Assembly (NCBI GenBank): GCA_040394475.1
Contig: JBEBSD010000012.1
Coordinates: forward strand, 39,769-103,768
Direction: 5' to 3'
Source of the DNA: JBEBSD01 sp040394475
GTDB lineage: Bacteria; Bacteroidota; Bacteroidia; Cytophagales; Spirosomataceae
Length of the DNA: 64,000 nucleotides
Each line of letters opens with the position of its first letter. Position 1 is the stretch's first letter. The notes beneath the pieces are model-generated. The model saw nothing but the letters and a program-made list of their open reading frames with translations. It searched no databases and was not told the DNA's origin. Made by a program: the position numbers and the translations under genes. Positions 52,269-58,785 of the stretch are shown piece by piece.

Positions 52269-52736
52269 ATGGCAGGCACACGTTCACAAATCTACATTCA
52301 GCTGGTTTTTGCCGTGGGGGGCGAGGGTAATCAGATCGGCTCATCCTGGGAGGAAAAATTATTCAGCTGCATTACACGAACAGTCACTAACCACGGACAA
52401 ACGTTACTGGCGATTAACGGGATGCCCGATCATATTCATATGCTGGTGGCCATACGTCCATCGTGCTGTTTGTCCGATTTGGTCCGGGAGGTCAAAACAT
52501 CCTCCGGCGCGTTTATCAATGAGCAGCAATTTTCAGGCTCCGGGTTCCGGTGGCAGGAAGGTTACGGGGCATTTTCCTATGCTATTTCAGACCTTGACAA
52601 CCTGATTGCATTTATCGGCAACCAGAAAAACCACCATAAAAAACAAAGCTTCAAGGAAGAATATATCGGACTGCTGCGGGAATTTGATGTTGAATTCACA
52701 GAAGAAAATCTTTTTAATTGGGCGAATTTCTTTTAA
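52269..52736 (+). CDS. IS200/IS605-type TnpA (Y1 HUH transposase), single gene
   Basis: 155 residues, full length. The HUH motif is HIH at 55-57 in INGMPDHIHMLVAI. The catalytic Tyr is probably Tyr104 in GYGAFSYAISDLDNLIAFIG, followed by NQKNHHKKQSFKEEYIGLL. Y1 transposases cut single-stranded DNA at subterminal hairpins. No clear IS200 left or right end hairpins and no TnpB gene were found around it, so this may be a lone IS200-like gene or a RAYT-like domesticated copy. It is intact, unlike the RAYT relic at 18.3 kb. Confidence 0.88.
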   Translation: MAGTRSQIYIQLVFAVGGEGNQIGSSWEEKLFSCITRTVTNHGQTLLAINGMPDHIHMLVAIRPSCCLSDLVREVKTSSGAFINEQQFSGSGFRWQEGYGAFSYAISDLDNLIAFIGNQKNHHKKQSFKEEYIGLLREFDVEFTEENLFNWANFF

Positions 52737-52954
52737 ATAGCTGCTTTGACCGGATGATCCGCTGCAATGCAGGTAGTTTGAAAATCGCCGGAAGGAGCGG
52801 TATATCTTTTTTATTTCACCGGCGTTCCACTAAACCGGCTCCTTTTGTCGTTATATAAGCGGTATGACTTCCCTGATCCGATCCTGGATTGATAACTTTT
52901 CCCGCTCGCTGGGTCTTTCTCCACCTTTCTCCTTCATTTCAAATCCGGTCGTTT

Positions 52955-54067
52955 ATGGAAACGCATCAAAAAATTAAATTCGCCGCTACGGAAAACAGCC
53001 TGTTTTTCCCTACGCTCAAAAAGAGGGTCGATCAGTACTTTACCCAGCACAACAAATCCCGTTATGCCAACCGTAAGATGGTTATCAAAACCGTGGTGTT
53101 ACTGGCGGTATACCTGGTCCCTTTCATCGCTTTGCTGGTCTTTCAGCCTTCTTTCCCTGTCAGTATGCTCCTGTGGATCGTGATGGGTGTGGGAATTGCG
53201 GGAATTGGCATGAGTATCATGCACGACGCCAACCACGGCGCCTATTCCGCTTCTTCCAGCCTCAACAAATGGCTCGGCCGCACCCTGCACCTCGCCGGAG
53301 CCGGGGTCACGAACTGGAAGCTTCAGCACAACCTGCTGCATCATACTTTTACGAATGTGGTCCCGCTCGACGAAGACATCCGGGACCGCGGTGTCATCAA
53401 ACTTTCCCCGCATTCAAAAGCTGCAGCCATTCATAAGTTCCAATGGCTGTATGCATTCTTCTTTTACGGGCTCCTTACCCTTTACTGGGTGCTGGTAAAA
53501 GACTTCATCCAATATTACGGGTTTATCAAATCGGGTGTGAACCGGCAGTCCAATCGTAAAAATGCTGAGATGTTTACCACCCTGGTCGTCCTCAAAACCG
53601 TCTACCTGATTTGTCTGCTGCTTGTTCCGGCAGTTGTTTTCCATATTCCGTTCGGCCAGGTCCTGGCAGGTTTCCTGATCATGCATTTTACATCCGGACT
53701 GCTTTTAACGGTTATTTTTCAGCTGGCGCATACCGTAGAAGGAACAGACCATCCGCTGGCTGATGAAAAGGGGATTATCCGGAAAAACTGGGCGGTCCAT
53801 CAACTCGAAACCACCGTTAACTTTTCCCCGCGCAACAAGTGGCTGAGCTGGTACATAGGCGGCCTCAATTTCCAGATAGAACACCATCTTTTCCCGAAGA
53901 TCTGTCATGTACACTACCCGGACATTGCCCCAATCGTACGGCAAACCGCGAGGGAGTTCGGGATTGCCTATCTTGAAAACCCGACTTTCGTCTGCGCCCT
54001 CAAGTCACATTTAAGGGCCCTGCGCCGGTTTGGAAAACTTCCTGCCCTCAACGAGGCAATCGGCTGA
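52955..54067 (+). CDS. membrane fatty acid desaturase (linoleoyl-CoA desaturase-like)
   Basis: 370 residues from the ATG at 52955 (METHQKIKFAATENSLFFPT). Four membrane helices and the three di-iron histidine boxes: HDANH at 90-94, HNLLHH at 125-130 and QIEHH at 307-311. The QxxHH third box is the front-end (delta-5/delta-6) type, though no cytochrome b5 domain is attached. It would introduce a cis double bond into an acyl chain using O2 and an external electron donor. It stands before the methyltransferase cluster with a 246-base gap. Confidence 0.93.
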   Translation: METHQKIKFAATENSLFFPTLKKRVDQYFTQHNKSRYANRKMVIKTVVLLAVYLVPFIALLVFQPSFPVSMLLWIVMGVGIAGIGMSIMHDANHGAYSASSSLNKWLGRTLHLAGAGVTNWKLQHNLLHHTFTNVVPLDEDIRDRGVIKLSPHSKAAAIHKFQWLYAFFFYGLLTLYWVLVKDFIQYYGFIKSGVNRQSNRKNAEMFTTLVVLKTVYLICLLLVPAVVFHIPFGQVLAGFLIMHFTSGLLLTVIFQLAHTVEGTDHPLADEKGIIRKNWAVHQLETTVNFSPRNKWLSWYIGGLNFQIEHHLFPKICHVHYPDIAPIVRQTAREFGIAYLENPTFVCALKSHLRALRRFGKLPALNEAIG

Positions 54068-54313
54068 ACCGGATATTAACGATAACCTGCCGCTGCCTGA
54101 AATCCTTGTTTTGGCGGGGCATTGCCGGCAATCCGGAATACTTTCCTATCTTTGTACTGTTGCACGGGGTGCCCGTCCTTACGGACCTGGCTGAGATAAT
54201 ACCCGCAAACCTGATCTGGATAATGCCAGCGGAGGAAATGCATGACAGGCGCATTGTTGCATTTTAATCGTTTGGCTGTTCCGGGCGATTTTTTTCATTT
54301 TAAACGATGCAAA

Positions 54314-55036
54314 ATGCTTCCTGAACAGAATAAATTTGACCTGGTTACGCGGGACCTTACGAATTGGCAGGGCCGCAAGGAGTGGTTCTTCAACCGGGAG
54401 CATACCGACACCTATGAGCTGTGGTATGAAGGCCGGTACAAACGAGCCGAAATCTATCAGAAGAAAATTATCGGAAACCTTGTCAAAAAGGATCCCAGGG
54501 TGGAGACGCTCCTTGAATTCGGCTGTGGAACGACCCGGTTTACCCGATGGTGGCATGAGATAGGCATTGAAGCCACGGGCGGCGACATCTCCCCCTTTAT
54601 GCTTGGCCAGGGCGCCCATCTTTTTAAAGGGGACCTGGTACTGGCCGATTCCCATCAGATGCCCTTCCGGGACCATACCTTTGACTTGCTGGCGTTTATT
54701 ACCACGTTTGAATACTACAAGGATCCCGTAAAGGTGATTCAGGAGGCGGTACGGGTGGCGCGGTATGGTATTGTCTTTGGAATGATGAATCGCAATTCGC
54801 CCAAATTCATCCGGAGAAGGGTACAACAACGCTTTGGCAAAAACCCTTTTTACGTAACCGCCAATTTTTATACCCCCGCCTCCCTCATCAAAGTGATCGA
54901 TCAGGCCCTGAAAGGTCGGGAATATACACTGGAATGGACTGCTACAGGACTTCCGGCCTGGTTTCCGGTTCAGCAATGGGGACTTCCTTTCGGGGATTTT
55001 TTCGGATTGCATGTGAAAATGACGGATGTGGCATGA
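54314..55036 (+). CDS. class I SAM-dependent methyltransferase
   Basis: 240 residues from the ATG at 54314 (MLPEQNKFDLVTRDLTNWQG); an ATG at 54242 would add 24 residues. The SAM fold is shown by VETLLEFGCGTTRFTRWWHE (motif I), GIEATGGDISPFMLGQGA and the LADSHQMPFRDHTFDLLAFI motif of methyltransferase type 11. The substrate is unknown. Its stop overlaps the start of the PurM-like gene (ATGA), so the two are translationally coupled. A Trm112-like gene, a known class of methyltransferase activator, lies two genes downstream. Confidence 0.88.
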   Translation: MLPEQNKFDLVTRDLTNWQGRKEWFFNREHTDTYELWYEGRYKRAEIYQKKIIGNLVKKDPRVETLLEFGCGTTRFTRWWHEIGIEATGGDISPFMLGQGAHLFKGDLVLADSHQMPFRDHTFDLLAFITTFEYYKDPVKVIQEAVRVARYGIVFGMMNRNSPKFIRRRVQQRFGKNPFYVTANFYTPASLIKVIDQALKGREYTLEWTATGLPAWFPVQQWGLPFGDFFGLHVKMTDVA

Positions 55037-56094
55037 AAGCGGAAATGAGTGAGAATGCCGTGGGAAAACTTTCGGCCGGTCTGTGTGCGCAGTCGTTCCT
55101 GACCCAAACCGGCGCCCGGCGTCCGGAGGTAAAGGTGGGCCCTTCGTATGGAGTGGATGTTGCCATTGTCCAGCTTCCGGGTGGCCTGGGGATGGCGCTG
55201 ACAAGCGATCCGCTGAGTCTGATCCCCACACTCGGGCTGCAGGAGTCCGCCTGGTTATCGGTGCACCTGATGGCCAATGATATGGCCACCACCGGGCATG
55301 CTCCGCACTATGCGCAGTTTGTGCTGAACCTGCCTGTAGAACTTTCCGACCAGGATTACCGCACATACTGGCATTATATTGACCATTATTGTGCCGAAAT
55401 TGGTGTAGCAATTACCGGGGGCCATTCCGGCAAAATAGCAGGGCAGCATTCCACCATCGCCGGCGGCGGGACCATGGTCACCGTTGCCCCGCTTGATTCT
55501 TTTCTGACCAGTAATCAGGCACAGCAGGACAACCTGCTGCTAGTCGCCGGAGAGGCCGCCATTGTCTCTACGGCTATTCTGTCCAGAAGCTTTCCTGCAA
55601 CGGTACAAAACCGCGTTGGAAATGAAATATGGCAATCGGGCTGTGATTTGTTCTATAAGACGTCGTCGCTGCAATCGGCCTTAACGGCGGTTGGTACCGA
55701 TCGGCAGGTAACCGCCATGCACGACGTAACGGAGGGGGGGATTATCGGCGCCATTCATGAAATGGCGGTGGCGTCCGGAAAAGGAGTACTTGTCGACAGA
55801 ACGGCGATTCCTGTCGGTTTGCCGCAGCAAAAGATAATGGAAAGCTTTCACCTGGACCCACTCTACACCATAGGAGCGGGAGCCACCCTGATGGCTGTAG
55901 AAAAAAATGCAGCCGACGACGTCCTGAAACGGCTGCATCAGGCCGGGATTGCAGCGGCCGTCGCAGGCAGCTTTACGGACAGCTCGCAAGGACAGTTTTT
56001 CCTCGAAAACGGAAAGAAAACACCCCTTACCGTCCCCGCAGCAGATCCTTACTGGGCAGCATTTTTCGAGGCATTTGATAGAGGTTTTAGATAA
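55033..56094 (+). CDS. PurM/HypE-like (AIR synthase-related) ATP-binding protein
   Basis: 353 residues from the ATG at 55033, which overlaps the methyltransferase stop by 4 bases. The AIR-synthase-related N-terminal domain has VKVGPSYGVDVAIVQLPGGL, HLMANDMATTGHAPHYAQFV and AITGGHSGKIAGQHSTIAGG. The C-terminal domain has MHDVTEGGIIGAIHEMAVAS and LYTIGAGATLMAVEK. The superfamily (PurM, PurL, ThiL, SelD, HypE) phosphorylates small molecules or carbonyl groups with ATP. It lacks HypE's C-terminal Cys and the GDDAA motif of ThiL, so it fits the uncharacterised group. The last codons and stop are formed from heptad repeat sequence (see finding). Confidence 0.88.
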   Translation: MKAEMSENAVGKLSAGLCAQSFLTQTGARRPEVKVGPSYGVDVAIVQLPGGLGMALTSDPLSLIPTLGLQESAWLSVHLMANDMATTGHAPHYAQFVLNLPVELSDQDYRTYWHYIDHYCAEIGVAITGGHSGKIAGQHSTIAGGGTMVTVAPLDSFLTSNQAQQDNLLLVAGEAAIVSTAILSRSFPATVQNRVGNEIWQSGCDLFYKTSSLQSALTAVGTDRQVTAMHDVTEGGIIGAIHEMAVASGKGVLVDRTAIPVGLPQQKIMESFHLDPLYTIGAGATLMAVEKNAADDVLKRLHQAGIAAAVAGSFTDSSQGQFFLENGKKTPLTVPAADPYWAAFFEAFDRGFR

Positions 56095-56238
56095 TAGAGG
56101 TTTTAGGTAATAGTTAATAGGTTTTAGGTAGGAGGTTTTAGCACACAAACATGCATAACTATCAACTAATCAACCAATACCTAATACTTGAAACCTAACC
56201 CCTAACACCTGAAACCTAACACCTAAAACCTAACACCT
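56079..56238. repeat. heptad arrays 4a: G/T-rich arm, spacer, C/A-rich arm in inverted orientation
   Basis: Left arm 56079-56141 is built of AGAGGTT, TTTTAGG, TAATAGG and related words in exact 7-base register, starting within the last codons of the PurM-like gene. A ~34-base spacer holds no words. The right arm 56176-56238 is nine perfect heptads (AATACCT, AATACTT, GAAACCT, AACCCCT, AACACCT ... AACACCT) ending on the base before the next gene's ATG. AGGTTTTAGGT on the left is the exact complement of ACCTAAAACCT on the right, so the transcript could form a long imperfect hairpin. Confidence 0.9.
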
Positions 56239-56859
56239 ATGATAAAAGGAGGCATTTACCTGGTAATCGACCCCGCTATGGAAATTGATTTCCTGATCAG
56301 CCAGCTCGAAAAAGCGTTGAAAAGCCGGAAGATAACAGTGGTCCAGATCTGGAATCATTGGGAAAACGTACAGGACCGGCCGGGGCTTATCGAGACCATT
56401 TGCGGAATGGCGCATGCCAGTCAAATCCCGGTACTGATTAACGAATCCTGGGAATGGCTGAAAAGCACTTCCCTCGACGGGGTCCATTTCGACACCCCTC
56501 CGGACGATCTGAACGCCATCAGAGCCTCCGTCGGCAGGCCTTTTCTGACGGGTCTGACGGTATCCAACGACCTGGATCGGGTAGTATGGGCAGCAGGCCA
56601 TTCATTCGATTATATCTCCTTTTGTTCGGTATTTCCATCGCCATCCGCCTCCGGCTGTGAGCTGGTAACTCCGGAAACCCTTATCCGGGCGAGGGAATTG
56701 ACGGATCTGCCGATTTTTGTTTCAGGAGGCATCTCGCCGGATAACCTGCACCTGCTTCCGAATGCTGCGTATGACGGCATAGCGGTCATTTCGGGGATTA
56801 TGAAGCAACCGGAACCGGAAGTGAGCGCGCGTAGCTATTATCGGGCGATGAGGGGATAG
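56239..56859 (+). CDS. thiamine-phosphate synthase-like (ThiE/TenI fold) protein
   Basis: 206 residues, a TIM barrel of the TenI/ThiE family. Conserved features: DGVHFDTPPDDLNAI (normally GVHLGQxD), GLTVSNDL, DYISFCSVFPSPSASGC, LPIFVSGGISPDNL and DGIAVISGI. The ThiE N-terminal QLREK motif is replaced (VVQIWNHWENVQD), so true ThiE activity is doubtful and a TenI-like or other role is possible. No TPP riboswitch precedes it: the region before the ATG is entirely heptad array 4a. Downstream, array 4b starts at the base after the stop. Confidence 0.78.
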   Translation: MIKGGIYLVIDPAMEIDFLISQLEKALKSRKITVVQIWNHWENVQDRPGLIETICGMAHASQIPVLINESWEWLKSTSLDGVHFDTPPDDLNAIRASVGRPFLTGLTVSNDLDRVVWAAGHSFDYISFCSVFPSPSASGCELVTPETLIRARELTDLPIFVSGGISPDNLHLLPNAAYDGIAVISGIMKQPEPEVSARSYYRAMRG

Positions 56860-56992
56860 GTTTGAGGTAATAGGTGTTAGGTAATAGGTGTTAGGTAATA
56901 GGCTGTCAGCTATCGGCTATCGGCTTTCGGATGTCGGATGTCGGCTTTCGGATGTGGGCTTTCGGATGTGGGGTTTGGGGGTGTGGGGGTAG
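56860..56992. repeat. heptad array 4b (19 words in perfect register)
   Basis: From the base after the ThiE-like stop: GTTTGAG, then GTAATAG and GTGTTAG in alternation, then GCTGTCA, GCTATCG, GCTATCG, GCTTTCG, GATGTCG, GATGTCG, GCTTTCG, GATGTGG ... GGGGTAG, 19 units with no slip. The gene-proximal words are the complement of the ACCTAAC class, the distal ones of the GCCGATA class. Bases 56993-57076 carry no recognisable element before the next gene. Confidence 0.92.
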
Positions 56993-57076
56993 CGAATTCG
57001 GGTTTTGAGAATGTTGAAGACAATTAAAATTTTATCTGTGCAAATCTGATTAATCTGTGGTGAAACACCCATTTTT

Positions 57077-57337
57077 ATGAAAGTATCCCTGTTAACCAAA
57101 CTTTGCTGCCCGGTCGATAAGCGCCCGCTACAGCACCAGGTGTTCCTGAAAACGCCTGAAGACGACATCATCGAGGGACTCTTGTCCTGCCCTGAATGCC
57201 TGCGTTACTATCCGATTATCTATGGAATCCCGGTCATGACCCCGGACGAATATCGTCAAAAGGCGCTGGAAGCCCCGATGCTGGAAAAATGGGGCCTGGA
57301 AGCAGATGTTACGGCCTACCGGCTACTGGGGGAATAA
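57077..57337 (+). CDS. Trm112-family zinc-binding protein
   Basis: 86 residues. KLCCPVDKRPLQ with Cys10/Cys11 and LLSCPECLRYYPIIYGIPVM with Cys38/Cys41 form the zinc-ribbon-like Trm112 fold. In eukaryotes and archaea Trm112 is an obligate partner that stabilises several SAM-dependent methyltransferases. A bacterial role is less defined, but the methyltransferase at 54314 in the same gene string is a plausible client. It is preceded by array 4b. Confidence 0.85.
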   Translation: MKVSLLTKLCCPVDKRPLQHQVFLKTPEDDIIEGLLSCPECLRYYPIIYGIPVMTPDEYRQKALEAPMLEKWGLEADVTAYRLLGE

Positions 57338-57444
57338 ATCCGCCGTACCGGCATTAAGCGTCCGGTCCCGTACGTTAACGCGCGGGACCGGATGCAATTC
57401 ATAGAAGAAGGTAACACGGTATTCTAAAATTTTTATTGCTTCCG

Positions 57445-58653
57445 TTAGGAAAACGTCTTTATTTTCCAGACCGCATGGGCAAATTGCTCCATATCTTCCC
57501 GGCTGCCCAGTAAGGCGTGCTGCAGGATCCAAACCGACTCCTGACAAGCCTGCTCACTCACCGGGCAATATACCCCGGTATAATCAACTTCTCCGGGAAT
57601 GGCATAGCACATAAAGTTTTTCTCCTGGAATAAAGGCTGCCGGTAGAGCGGGTGCGGATAGCCCCGGAAACAGGGGACGCCTTCCGCGAGTAATCTTTCG
57701 ACAAAATCATTCCGGCTAAGCCCGCGAAACTCATCCGGATCATATTTGAAAATAAAGAGGTGATAACTGTTCAACGTCTCTCCGAATCCGCCTTCCAGCG
57801 GCGTAATTCCTTTAATACCGCGCAGCAATTCCACCAGGTAACGTCCGTTTTCATGCCGGCGTTTCGTCTGCTCTTCCAGGCGGTTCAGCTGGGAAGCAAG
57901 TAAAACAGCCTGCAGCTGCGTAATGCGGTAATTACATCCCGCGTTGAAATGATCGTACCACTGCCCTTCTTCGCTTCTGCCCACATTCCGTAACGAACGC
58001 ATCATACGGTATAATTCCGGGTCATCCGTAACCACAGCGCCTCCTTCCCCGCACGTAAGGTTCTTGGAAGACTGAAAGCTAAAACTGCCGGCATGACCGA
58101 TGCTTCCCAGCTTTTTCCCTTTGTACGCCGCGCCGTGTGCATGAGCTGCATCTTCAATGACCTTCAAACCGTGTTTTTCAGCCAGCTCCATGATCGCATC
58201 CATGTCGCAGGCTTGTCCCCCGAAATGGACCGGGATAATTGCTTTGGTGCGGGGGGTTATGGCCCGTTCAATGGCGGCAGGATCAATGTTATACGTCTCC
58301 GGGGAAATATCCGCAAAAACAGGGACACAATTGCATTCAATGACCACAGAAGCCGTGGCAATAAACGAATACGGCGGCACGATAACCTCGTCTCCCGGTC
58401 GTACCCCGCAGGCCATCAGGGCCAGCCGCAGGGATACCGAACCGTTTACACAGGTCACGGCATACTTGCTTCCGCAGTAGGCGGCGAAGGCTTGCTCAAA
58501 TGCTTCCACCGCCCCCAGGCAATCCGGGTTCCCCCACTGCCCGCTCCGAACCACCTGCTCTACTGCATGGATTTCCTTCTGATCAAAAACAGGCCAGGGG
58601 AAGGACTTTTCTACTGCCTTTTTTCCACCATGGAATGCTAACTGTGCTTTCAT
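57445..58653 (-). CDS. DegT/DnrJ/EryC1/StrS-family PLP aminotransferase
   Basis: 402 residues. The PLP lysine is Lys197 in SFQSSKNLTCGEGGAVVTDD, Asp168 in VIEDAAHAHG pairs with the pyridine nitrogen, and YAVTCVNGSVSLRLALMACG with PPYSFIATASVV gives the phosphate-binding and substrate loops. Such enzymes act on sugar-nucleotide ketones or on inositol-type keto sugars in polysaccharide or secondary metabolite synthesis. No sugar-nucleotide genes are adjacent. The start codon is followed upstream by heptad-phased words (array 5). The 3' end faces the Trm112 gene, 107 bases apart. Confidence 0.93.
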   Translation of the reverse strand: MKAQLAFHGGKKAVEKSFPWPVFDQKEIHAVEQVVRSGQWGNPDCLGAVEAFEQAFAAYCGSKYAVTCVNGSVSLRLALMACGVRPGDEVIVPPYSFIATASVVIECNCVPVFADISPETYNIDPAAIERAITPRTKAIIPVHFGGQACDMDAIMELAEKHGLKVIEDAAHAHGAAYKGKKLGSIGHAGSFSFQSSKNLTCGEGGAVVTDDPELYRMMRSLRNVGRSEEGQWYDHFNAGCNYRITQLQAVLLASQLNRLEEQTKRRHENGRYLVELLRGIKGITPLEGGFGETLNSYHLFIFKYDPDEFRGLSRNDFVERLLAEGVPCFRGYPHPLYRQPLFQEKNFMCYAIPGEVDYTGVYCPVSEQACQESVWILQHALLGSREDMEQFAHAVWKIKTFS

Positions 58654-58785
58654 TTGTATAAAAAGGTATGAGGTTTGAGGTTTGAGGAAAAAAGTGGTCA
58701 GTGATCTGCGGTCAGTCGCTTATTCATTGTTCGGTTTCTGTGCGCCCCCGCTGATTTCTGACAGCTGATTTCCGGCAACTCATGA
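58654..58785. repeat. heptad array 5 (partly degraded)
   Basis: Starting at the base next to the aminotransferase start codon: TTGTATA, AAAAGGT, ATGAGGT, TTGAGGT, TTGAGGA, AAAAAGT, GGTCAGT, GATCTGC, GGTCAGT, CGCTTAT keep 7-base register. After ~25 irregular bases, CTGATTT, CTGACAG, CTGATTT follow. The whole gap between the aminotransferase and the phosphatase gene (58654-58785) is made of these words. Confidence 0.75.

Noticed and set aside
56095..56238. TPP riboswitch before the ThiE-like gene
   Set aside because: The whole leader is heptad repeat; no thi-box (CUGAGA) or other aptamer motif is present.
56239..56859. Assigning the gene as thiE
   Set aside because: The QLREK and GVHLGQ-type motifs of ThiE are altered, so only a ThiE/TenI-fold call is supported.
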